64,000 bases of DNA, from NCBI GenBank assembly GCA_963842515.1, contig CAWJGO010000002.1, positions 992,001-1,056,000 on the forward strand. Reading direction: 5' to 3'. The notes under the pieces are model-generated. The model ran no database searches and was not told where the DNA came from. It was given only the letters and a program-made list of their open reading frames with translations. Both the position numbers and the translations under genes were made by a program. Shown in pieces: positions 44,131 to 51,317 of the stretch (positions within the stretch are counted from its first letter, which is position 1; every line of letters starts with the position of its first letter). The stretch is from CADEED01 sp963842515 (GTDB lineage Bacteria; Pseudomonadota; Gammaproteobacteria; Steroidobacterales; Steroidobacteraceae).

Positions 44131-45123
44131 TCAATTGATGGTCACGGCAAACTGGATCGTCTGCGACCCGCCCGCCTGTGTCAGGGATCCGAGCGCCACG
44201 CGGACTCGCGCCGTGGGTGCCGCTTCGTAGGCACCCGCATCCGCATCCGCTGTGTCATCGGACAGCGCGATGGTGTTGAGGCGCAACGAGCCCGCCACGT
44301 ACGATGTGTTCGCGGGGATGTTGTCGGTGAACTGCGCGGCCGCGGCGGTGCCGGTGCCCGTGGCGCTCACGACGACCGTGTAGTTGATGGTCGCGCCCGG
44401 AACCGGCCGGCTGCCGCCCCATCGGTCCACGACCGTCTGCGTCTTGTTGGCCGAGATGTCGATTGCATCGACGCGATACACGCCCGTGCCGGTGACGCGC
44501 GCAGTCGTCAGTCCGACGACTGCATCCGTGCCGGCGACGCCCTGGCCCGCGAAGGTCGTGCCCGCGGCGCCCGTCCCGGTGCGCGCCTCGGCGGTGAGGT
44601 TCGAGCGGCCGGTGTTGGTGTCGACGACCGCAAGCGGGATGTCGTTGAGCACGAACACCGTGACGAATCCATCGGCATTGAGCGCCGGGTCGTTCGTGCC
44701 GGCGGTGTACTGCGCATCGCTCGCTTCGAGCGTGCCGTTGTTGTTCGTGTCCAGGTAGATAGCCGGAGATGCCGCGACCGGATCGAACTGGTCGGAGCCG
44801 AGGGCGTTGTCCATCAGCAGGCGGAACGTCTCGGGGCCGTTGCCGGTATTCGTCACGCGGTAGCGCAGCAGCTGGCCGGCAGCGCCCGGCGCGACACCCA
44901 CGGTCGGCGTCTGCACCGTGACTTCGACGTCGAGGATCTCCGCAACGGTGACGCTCACGGTGTTCGACGTTTCGGTGGCAGTCACCGTGCCGACGCTGTA
45001 GCTGACTTCGGCGGTGTTATTGATAGCCGTGCCTGCCGCGACGCCGGCCGCCTGCGCGTTTGACGCAAATGCGGACGCGATCGAAATCGCGCAGAGAGCT
45101 TTCAGAAGACCATGTGCCGACAC
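44131..45123 (-). CDS. Exported DUF11-type repeat protein (330 aa), first gene of the locus
   Basis: Signal peptide about 1-25 (ASAFASNAQAAG). Mature start GTAINNTAEVSYSVGTVTA then SNTVSVTVAEI. Asp/Asn-rich loops such as DTNNNGTLEASDAQY resemble calcium-binding turns. The C-terminal DUF11-like half has PVPGATINYTVVVSATGTGT and FTDNIPANTSYVAGSLRL, and it ends QFAVTIN. GTG start with AGGAG seven nt upstream. Leads the minus-strand locus and is divergent from phaC. Function unknown. Confidence 0.8.
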   Translation of the reverse strand: MSAHGLLKALCAISIASAFASNAQAAGVAAGTAINNTAEVSYSVGTVTATETSNTVSVTVAEILDVEVTVQTPTVGVAPGAAGQLLRYRVTNTGNGPETFRLLMDNALGSDQFDPVAASPAIYLDTNNNGTLEASDAQYTAGTNDPALNADGFVTVFVLNDIPLAVVDTNTGRSNLTAEARTGTGAAGTTFAGQGVAGTDAVVGLTTARVTGTGVYRVDAIDISANKTQTVVDRWGGSRPVPGATINYTVVVSATGTGTAAAAQFTDNIPANTSYVAGSLRLNTIALSDDTADADAGAYEAAPTARVRVALGSLTQAGGSQTIQFAVTIN

Positions 45124-45258
45124 GCCAGACTCCTAGTTATGCCTAGTGGTTGAGAGCCACTTTTCCCGCGACCGATTGCGGGAGAAGGCGTCAATCCCCT
45201 GACGTTTCAGGGTTTGGCCGCCTTACTGATGTGCATAATAGGAATCGAGGGCCTTAGG

Positions 45259-45285
45259 CCACGTGACTAGGGTCACGTGGACCCT
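45259..45285. promoter_or_regulatory. Nested palindromes between the DUF11 locus and phaC
   Basis: CCACGTGAC / GTCACGTGG form a perfect 9-bp inverted repeat around TAGG (45259-45280). Overlapping it, AGGGTC / GACCCT form a second repeat around ACGTG (45269-45285). A TATTAT box (45235-45240, minus strand) and a TATAAC box (45310-45315, plus strand) flank the palindrome, so it would cover or adjoin the -35 regions of both divergent promoters. A dimeric regulator site is likely; the regulator is not known. Confidence 0.55.
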
Positions 45286-45341
45286 GTCGCCACTGCGATC
45301 CGGATCACATATAACGAGTGCAGCCCTAGTGGAGACCGCTC

Positions 45342-47141
45342 ATGGCCGCCAAAAAACCCCGCCAGTCCCGGGAGAATGTGACGGAGGTCCACTCCGTGGG
45401 CGGCGAGGCCGCCAACGAAAATTCCGCTCAAGATGGCTTCGCGCCGGCCGATAACGGGGGACAGCCCGAGCTCGAACATGCCGCCGCCACCGAGGCCGCC
45501 GAACAGATTCTCGGCGCCAATCCACTGCTGGGGCTCGACCGCGAAGAGTTGTTAGCCGCCGGCAAACGCCTGCTGCGGTTGATGGCGCTGAATCCCCAGG
45601 TGCTCCTCGAAGAGAACCTCGCCTTCGGGCGCGAACTCCTGGCGATTGCCATGGGCAATTCGAAAATCGCTGCCGATCCCCGTGACCGCCGATTCAGCCA
45701 CGTCGTCTGGCAAAAGAACGGGTACTACAAGCGGCTCATGCAGGGATTCGTGGCGTGGCGCGACATGCTCAACCGCGTGCTCGACCGCGCCGATACGAAC
45801 ACCGAGGATCGCGAACGTGCGCGCTTCGTCTTGCAGCTGTTCACCGAAACATTCGCGCCGACCAATTCGCTGTTCGGCAACCCCGGAGCCCTGCAGCGCA
45901 TCAGCGAGACGCGCGGCAAGAGTCTGTTCTACGGCCTGCAGAATTTCATCGACGATCTCAGCAACAACTTCGGCATGCCGCGCCAGGTTGACGAGCGCAA
46001 ATTCCAGGTCGGAAAGAACCTGGCCGTCACGCCGGGCGCGGTGGTGTTCCGCGGCGAGGCCTTCGAGCTCATTCAATACCGTCCGCAGACTGAACGCGTC
46101 CACAAACGGCCGCTGGTCATCGTGCCACCGCAGATCAACAAGTATTACGCCACGGACCTGTCCCCCGGCCGCAGTTTCGCCGAATACGCCGTTCAACAAG
46201 GCATCCAGACGTTCTGCATCAGCTGGCGCAATCCCACCGCCGCGCAACGCGACTGGAACATGGAAACCTATTTGTCCGCGTGTAAACAGGCGATCGCGGT
46301 TGCCTGCGAAATCACTGGCGCGGATCGCGTGAACACCATGGCCGCGTGCGCCGGTGGGTTCACGCTGGCGACGCTGCTTGGACACCTGGCCGCGAAAGGC
46401 GAAGACAAAGTGGCGAGCGCCACGCTGCTCGTCACGGTCCTCGACACGGCGGCACCCACGATGCTTGGGCAGTTCGCGTCGCGGACCGGCGTCGCCGCTA
46501 CCATTCAGAAATCGCGTGCCAAAGGAGTGCTCGAGGGCAGCGAAATGGCCCGCGTGTTCGCCTGGCTGCGGCCTAACGACCTGGTGTGGCTGTTCGTAGC
46601 CAACAACTGGGTGATGGGAAATCGCCCGCCCGCATTCGACATCCTCTATTGGAATTCGGATACGACCAGGCTGCCGGCGGAGTTCCACGCCGACCTGCTG
46701 CGCATGTTCATGGAGAACCCGCTCAAGTCCGCCGGCAAGATCGCCGCGCTCGGAACTCCCATCGACATGTCGAAGGTCAACGTTCCGGCGTACGTGGTCG
46801 CTGGCGTCACTGATCACATCACGCCGTGGCAGGCGTGTTATCAATCGCGCAACATCCTGCGGGGCAAGATCGACTTCGTTCTCTCATCGAGCGGCCACAT
46901 TCAAAGCATCGTGAATCCACCGACCAATCCCAAAGCGAAATACTTCCTCAATGCGTCGTTGCCCGACGATGCTGAAACCTGGCTGTCGGGTGCGAGTGAA
47001 CACCGCGGCAGCTGGTGGGAGCACTGGAGCCAGTGGTACGCGCAGCACGGCGCGGGCGAAGTTCCGGCACCGGACGCGCTGGGCAGCGCGATTCATCCTG
47101 CCGGAGACCCGGCGCCGGGGCGTTACGTTCACCAGCGATGA
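45342..47141 (+). CDS. phaC: PhaC, class I-like poly(3-hydroxyalkanoate) synthase
   Basis: Polymerises 3-hydroxyacyl-CoA into storage polyester on granules. 599 residues. The lipase-like box is MAACAGG with nucleophile Cys336; Asp491 (VAGVTDHITPW) and His519 (LSSSGHIQSIVNPP) complete the triad. The synthase-specific PPQINKYYATDLSPGRSF and NSDTTRLPAEFHADL are present. The first 55 residues are Ala/Glu-rich and variable. ATG with GGAGA eight nt upstream. The stop overlaps phaZ as ATGA. The single-subunit length suits class I or II; substrate chain length cannot be told from this. Confidence 0.93.
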   Translation: MAAKKPRQSRENVTEVHSVGGEAANENSAQDGFAPADNGGQPELEHAAATEAAEQILGANPLLGLDREELLAAGKRLLRLMALNPQVLLEENLAFGRELLAIAMGNSKIAADPRDRRFSHVVWQKNGYYKRLMQGFVAWRDMLNRVLDRADTNTEDRERARFVLQLFTETFAPTNSLFGNPGALQRISETRGKSLFYGLQNFIDDLSNNFGMPRQVDERKFQVGKNLAVTPGAVVFRGEAFELIQYRPQTERVHKRPLVIVPPQINKYYATDLSPGRSFAEYAVQQGIQTFCISWRNPTAAQRDWNMETYLSACKQAIAVACEITGADRVNTMAACAGGFTLATLLGHLAAKGEDKVASATLLVTVLDTAAPTMLGQFASRTGVAATIQKSRAKGVLEGSEMARVFAWLRPNDLVWLFVANNWVMGNRPPAFDILYWNSDTTRLPAEFHADLLRMFMENPLKSAGKIAALGTPIDMSKVNVPAYVVAGVTDHITPWQACYQSRNILRGKIDFVLSSSGHIQSIVNPPTNPKAKYFLNASLPDDAETWLSGASEHRGSWWEHWSQWYAQHGAGEVPAPDALGSAIHPAGDPAPGRYVHQR

Positions 47142-47953
47142 GTAAACCCCTGGTCGAATTTGTCGAAGTCGACGGCGTCAATCTGCGTGTCGCAATCCAG
47201 AAAGGCGGTGGGCTGCCGTTGCTGTTGTTCAATGGCATCGGCGCCAACCTCGAGCTGTGCTTTCCGTTCATGGAAGCCATGCCGGAAAAGGAAATCGTGA
47301 TTTTCGATGTGCCCGGCGTCGGCCGTTCGGAGATGAGCTGGATGCCGCGCCGATTTTCCGGCCTCGCCCGGCTCGCCGAAAAGCTGCTCGACCGATTGGG
47401 CTACCGCGAGGTCGACGTGATCGGCGTGTCATGGGGCGGCGCGCTGGCGCAGCAGTTCGCGCGGCAATATCCGCAGCGATGCCGCCGGTTGGTACTGGCC
47501 GCGACGTCCCCGGGCGCCATCATGGTTCCCGGCCGCCCGTCGGCGCTGTCGAAGATGCTGACGCCGCGCCGCTATCTCTCGCCGACGTACATGCAGAAAG
47601 CCGCAGGCGACATCTATGGCGGTGAAGCTCGCCGTGACCCGAAGCTCATGTCGGCACACACGGCGCGCATCATTCCACCGCAGTTCATGGGCTACGTTTA
47701 TCAACTGCTCGCCGGCATGGGATGGACCAGCATTCATTGGCTGCATCGGATCCGGCAGCCAACCCTGGTGATGGCCGGATCGGAAGACCCGCTGGTGCCG
47801 CCGGTGAACTCGCGGATCATTGCCATGCTGATCCCGAACAACCGGCTGTTCATCGTGCCCGGTGGCGGCCACCTCTTCATGCTCCACTCCATAGATAAGG
47901 TGGTGCCCATGATCCGGGCATTTCTCGAATCCGAGGCGCCGTTGACGGTTTAA
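47138..47953 (+). CDS. phaZ: PhaZ-type intracellular PHA depolymerase (alpha/beta hydrolase)
   Basis: 271 residues, closely matching pseudomonad intracellular medium-chain PHA depolymerases: LLLFNGIGANLELCFPFMEA, VIGVSWGGALAQQFARQYPQ with nucleophile Ser98, GWTSIHWLHRIRQPTLVMAG, Asp in GSEDPLVPP and His in GGGHLFML. It would recycle the polymer made by PhaC on the granule surface. Start ATG overlaps the phaC stop; an in-frame opening further upstream lies within phaC. The similarity to medium-chain enzymes hints that the polymer contains longer hydroxyacids. Confidence 0.9.
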   Translation: MSKPLVEFVEVDGVNLRVAIQKGGGLPLLLFNGIGANLELCFPFMEAMPEKEIVIFDVPGVGRSEMSWMPRRFSGLARLAEKLLDRLGYREVDVIGVSWGGALAQQFARQYPQRCRRLVLAATSPGAIMVPGRPSALSKMLTPRRYLSPTYMQKAAGDIYGGEARRDPKLMSAHTARIIPPQFMGYVYQLLAGMGWTSIHWLHRIRQPTLVMAGSEDPLVPPVNSRIIAMLIPNNRLFIVPGGGHLFMLHSIDKVVPMIRAFLESEAPLTV

Positions 47954-47962
47954 CGCCCGGCC

Positions 47963-47990
47963 TTGACATCGGCTCGCGCGCAAGTATGAT
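47963..47990 (+). promoter_or_regulatory. Sigma-70 promoter for the phasin-like gene
   Basis: Consensus TTGACA and TATGAT separated by 16 bp, 39 bp upstream of the phasin-like ATG. One of the best -35/-10 pairs in the window, suggesting strong, separate expression from phaC-phaZ, as is usual for abundant granule proteins. Confidence 0.65.
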
Positions 47991-48028
47991 GCATCGCAAC
48001 ATTGCTGCGCCGCAGCACAGGAGCCTCC

Positions 48029-48346
48029 ATGAATTTCCAGGAAAAAATGTTCGAAACCACGGCAGACCTTCGTGGCCGCGCTGCTGCCCTGGCCGCCAAG
48101 CGTGTCGAGGCGCTCAAGGGATCGCTGACCGCGCTGACGGTTGCCGGCCGCGAACTCAACAAGGTCGCGCGTCGCCATGCGGTGCGCTTCGTGAAAGAGA
48201 ATTCGTCACTGGCGATCGATGCCGGCAAGGACGTCTCCGCGCTTGCGCGCAGCACTTACGCGACGCTGGCCAAACGCGGAACCGTGAAACAAAAAGCCCG
48301 CAAGGCGCCAACCGTCCGCAAGCGCGCCGCGTCGAAATCCGCCTGA
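48029..48346 (+). CDS. Phasin-like granule protein with a histone-like basic tail
   Basis: 105 residues. The N-terminal two thirds is helical and amphipathic (NFQEKMFETTADLRGRAAAL, then AKRVEALKGSLTALTVAGRE). The last 25 residues are Lys/Arg/Ala-rich (KRGTVKQKARKAPTVRKRAA), like the DNA-binding tails of PhaF-type phasins. ATG with AGGAG seven nt upstream and its own strong promoter. Location directly after phaC-phaZ supports a granule role and possibly granule-nucleoid tethering. No family motif is decisive, so the call rests on composition and context. Confidence 0.65.
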   Translation: MNFQEKMFETTADLRGRAAALAAKRVEALKGSLTALTVAGRELNKVARRHAVRFVKENSSLAIDAGKDVSALARSTYATLAKRGTVKQKARKAPTVRKRAASKSA

Positions 48347-48430
48347 CCGTCCCCCGTCGCGCGCCCTTGTTGAGGGTCCACGACACCGGTGCGCCCGCTC
48401 GTGGGGGCGTGCCACCTTATTTTTGCGTTG

Positions 48431-48448
48431 ACGGTTTACCCAAACCGT
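48431..48448. other. Inverted repeat between the phasin-like gene and pckG
   Basis: ACGGTTT / AAACCGT, 7 bp each, around ACCC, followed by TTCT on the plus strand. It could be a weak terminator for the phasin-like gene or an operator for pckG. A TATACT box lies downstream at 48503-48508 but has no good -35 partner. Confidence 0.35.
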
Positions 48449-48551
48449 TTCTCCGGACTGTTAGCGCTATCGTCAGGTGATCGCCGCGGCATTGTTCGCC
48501 GCTATACTTCAATGTCTCGTCAGGACAGACAGACATTTTGAAGGATACGTG

Positions 48552-50327
48552 ATGGCCACAGCGCCCCAGTCGTTCGCCTCGCTTGCAGACATTTCTCCCG
48601 CGGTCGCCGATTGGGTTGAATCCGTTCGCCAACTCACCCTGCCCGACCGGATCCAATGGTGTGATGGCTCGGCGGCCGAGCTCGCCCGGCTCAAGCAGAC
48701 ACTCGAGAAATCCGGTGAGCTCAAACAGCTCAACCAGGCGACCTTTCCAGGGTGCCACATCGCGTACTCGCACCCTTCCGACGTTGCTCGGGTCGAGCAC
48801 CTGACCTTCATCTGCACCCGGAACCGCGACGACGCGGGGCCTAATAACAATTGGATGGCCCCCGCCGAAGCCCACGCCAAGATGCGCGACCTGTTCAAGG
48901 GGTGCATGAAGGGCCGCACCCTGTACGTCGTGCCGTACTGCATGGGCCCGATCGATTCACCCTATTCGCGCTGCGGCGTGGAGATCACCGACAGCGCCTA
49001 CGTGGTCATCAACATGGCCATCATGACGCGCATGGGTCAGCCGGCACTCGAACGCATCGCGCGCGACGGTAAATTCGTCAAGGGCCTGCACTCCATCGGC
49101 GAGCTCGACCCGAATCGCCGCTTCATCATGCACTTCCCGGAAGAGCTTGCGATCGAGAGCTTTGGTTCGGGCTACGGCGGCAATGCGCTGCTCGGCAAGA
49201 AATGCCATGCACTGCGCATCGCCAGCTGGCAGGCGCGCGACGAAGGCTGGCTCGCCGAGCACATGCTCATCGTCGGTATCGAAAATCCGCAGGGACAAAC
49301 CTACTACGTCGCCGCCGCCTTCCCCTCTGCCTGCGGCAAGACCAACCTGGCCATGTTGATTCCCCCCGACTCGATGCCGGGCTGGAAGATCTGGACGGTG
49401 GGCGATGACATCGCCTGGCTGCACCCGGGACCCGATGGCCGCCTGTACGCCATCAATCCCGAAGCGGGCTACTTCGGCGTAGTACCCGGAACCAATCGCG
49501 CCACCAATCGCAATGCTTTCGACATGATCCACCGCGACACGTTGTTCACCAACGTCGCGCTGACGGCTGACAACGAGCCCTGGTGGGAAGGCCGAAAGCT
49601 GAATGCACCCGTCCTCGACTGGCAGGGCAAGCCGTTCGATGCGGCGAAGGGCGGCGTCTCGGCGCATCCGAATTCGCGCTTCACGGTCTCCGCCCAGAAC
49701 AATCCTATCTACTCGCCGCACAGCGAAGATCCGGACGGTGTTCCCATTTCGGCGATCGTGTTTGGCGGCCGGCGACGCGAAGTCGCACCGCTGGTGTACG
49801 AGGCCCGCAGCTGGCAACACGGCGTGGTGGTCGGCGCCTCGGTGGCATCGGAGACGACGGCGGCGGCTACCGGCGCCGTGGGTGTGGTGCGCCGCGATCC
49901 CATGGCCATGAAACCATTCGCCGGCTACAACTTCGGCGACTACTGGGGCCACTGGCTGGCGATGGGCGAGCGTCTGAAGAATCCGCCGCGCCTGTTCCAT
50001 GTCAACTGGTTCCGGCGCGACGCGTCGGGCAAATTCCTCTGGCCCGGATTTGGCGACAACCTGCGCGTGATGGAGTGGATCCTGAAACGCTGCGCTGGCC
50101 AGGTCGGCGCGGAAGACTCCCCGATCGGCTACCTGCCGAGGCCTTCGGATCTCAACCTGCAGGGTGCTGATGTCAGCGAGGCGACCATGCAGGAACTGCT
50201 GGCTGTCACGCCTGCGGCATGGCGCAAAGAAATCGCCGAAATGCGCGAGTACCTGAAGGAATTTGGGCCGCGAGCTCCGGCGCAGATGTCGGCGGAACTC
50301 GGCGAAATCGAAAAGCGCCTGGGTTAA
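48552..50327 (+). CDS. pckG: PckG, GTP-dependent phosphoenolpyruvate carboxykinase
   Basis: Decarboxylates oxaloacetate to PEP with GTP; gluconeogenesis and anaplerosis. 591 residues, the GTP-type length. AAFPSACGKTNLAMLIPP holds the kinase P-loop with the reactive Cys, GDDIAWLHPGPDG is the metal motif, and FGSGYGGNALLGKKC and FGGRRREVAPLVYEARSW are conserved. Start ATG of MATAPQSFASLADIS; 25 upstream in-frame codons are ignored. It converges on the cyclase gene with a 4-bp TTAA overlap shared by both stops. Confidence 0.95.
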   Translation: MATAPQSFASLADISPAVADWVESVRQLTLPDRIQWCDGSAAELARLKQTLEKSGELKQLNQATFPGCHIAYSHPSDVARVEHLTFICTRNRDDAGPNNNWMAPAEAHAKMRDLFKGCMKGRTLYVVPYCMGPIDSPYSRCGVEITDSAYVVINMAIMTRMGQPALERIARDGKFVKGLHSIGELDPNRRFIMHFPEELAIESFGSGYGGNALLGKKCHALRIASWQARDEGWLAEHMLIVGIENPQGQTYYVAAAFPSACGKTNLAMLIPPDSMPGWKIWTVGDDIAWLHPGPDGRLYAINPEAGYFGVVPGTNRATNRNAFDMIHRDTLFTNVALTADNEPWWEGRKLNAPVLDWQGKPFDAAKGGVSAHPNSRFTVSAQNNPIYSPHSEDPDGVPISAIVFGGRRREVAPLVYEARSWQHGVVVGASVASETTAAATGAVGVVRRDPMAMKPFAGYNFGDYWGHWLAMGERLKNPPRLFHVNWFRRDASGKFLWPGFGDNLRVMEWILKRCAGQVGAEDSPIGYLPRPSDLNLQGADVSEATMQELLAVTPAAWRKEIAEMREYLKEFGPRAPAQMSAELGEIEKRLG

Positions 50328-51229
50328 GCCTCTTCGCAGTAGAAGCGGATCGTCAGTGGTGAATCGCGCTCCGGTACGCGCCCGAGACCGATGAGCCCTT
50401 CGCCCTTGATCTGCACACTGTCGCGGCGCACGAAGAGCTCTTCGCCACCTTCCGCCTGCACGAACGTGCCATTGGTGCTCTGATCGATGAGCACGAACTT
50501 GTTGCGATTGATCTCGATGCGCGCATGCAACCGCGAGATGAGATTGCCGCGTATCACGAGATCGTTGTCATCGGCACGGCCAATGGCCACATTGGGACGC
50601 TGCTCCGTCAGCATGACCTCGCCACCATCGAACGTGAGCCGCAGGCGCATCGCGCGGCGGCCTTCGGTAGCGGAAATGGCGACCGAGGGCAGCATGCTGG
50701 TGATGTCTTCGGTCTGCCAGAGCACTTCGAACAACGTCACCTCGGCGCCCTGCCCCTTGAGCGTGGCCACGTCGATCTGTCGCACGGCCGATTGCCAGTC
50801 CGGCGACAACAACGCGACCATGGCTTCGGTGGTGATGATCTGACCGGCCTTCGCCTGGCTGGTCATCCGATTGGCGGTGTGGACAGTGGACCCGAACACA
50901 TCGCGATTCTCGACGACCACCGGCCCCGCATGACATCCGATGCGGATGGCAACGTGATGCCCCTCGGCGGTGAGCTCAGGGTTGCCGGTGATGGATTTCT
51001 GCATCTTCGCGGCGGCGTTCAACGCGTCGTTCGCAACCGCGAACGTCGACATTACTTCGTCGCCCATGGTCTTGATGACCGTGCCGTGATGCTCTTCGGT
51101 GGCCTGGCGCATGATATCGATACAGGTCGCGACCACCTCGCGTGCGCGCTGATCCCCGAGCTCCTCATAGAGCCGCGTCGAGCCGACGACGTCGGCGAAC
51201 ACGATGGCAAGTTCGATATCTTTGGCCAT
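50324..51229 (-). CDS. Class III adenylate/guanylate cyclase with C-terminal FHA domain
   Basis: 301 residues. The cyclase domain (about 1-180) opens LAIVFADVVGSTRLYEEL with a metal Asp, continues IKTMGDEVMSTFAVANDAL with the second Asp, then RIGCHAGPVVVENRDVFGST and TANRMTSQAKAGQI. The FHA domain (about 205-295) has IGRADDNDLVIRGNLISRLH and STNGTFVQ, the Gly-Arg, Ser-Arg-Leu-His and Asn-Gly-Thr pattern that binds phosphothreonine. No membrane helix, so cytosolic. The ATG is preferred over a TTG three codons earlier. It links cyclic nucleotide output to Ser/Thr phosphorylation; no kinase is in the window. Confidence 0.88.
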   Translation of the reverse strand: MAKDIELAIVFADVVGSTRLYEELGDQRAREVVATCIDIMRQATEEHHGTVIKTMGDEVMSTFAVANDALNAAAKMQKSITGNPELTAEGHHVAIRIGCHAGPVVVENRDVFGSTVHTANRMTSQAKAGQIITTEAMVALLSPDWQSAVRQIDVATLKGQGAEVTLFEVLWQTEDITSMLPSVAISATEGRRAMRLRLTFDGGEVMLTEQRPNVAIGRADDNDLVIRGNLISRLHARIEINRNKFVLIDQSTNGTFVQAEGGEELFVRRDSVQIKGEGLIGLGRVPERDSPLTIRFYCEEA

Positions 51230-51317
51230 AGAGAACAATTGGATGAACGCGGGGGATTATATACATATGACCTAGAATGGCAGCCCATTCCCTAAGGACC
51301 CGACCAAAAGACGCCAC

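Noticed and set aside
45160..45187. Imperfect inverted repeat CTTTTCCCGC / GCGGGAGAAG as a terminator
   Set aside because: It lies just upstream of the first DUF11 gene, where no transcript should end, and no U-run follows; may be leader structure only.
48480..48551. Promoter for pckG at a TATACT box
   Set aside because: The -10 is good but no acceptable -35 lies 16-18 bp upstream, so it is mentioned only in passing.
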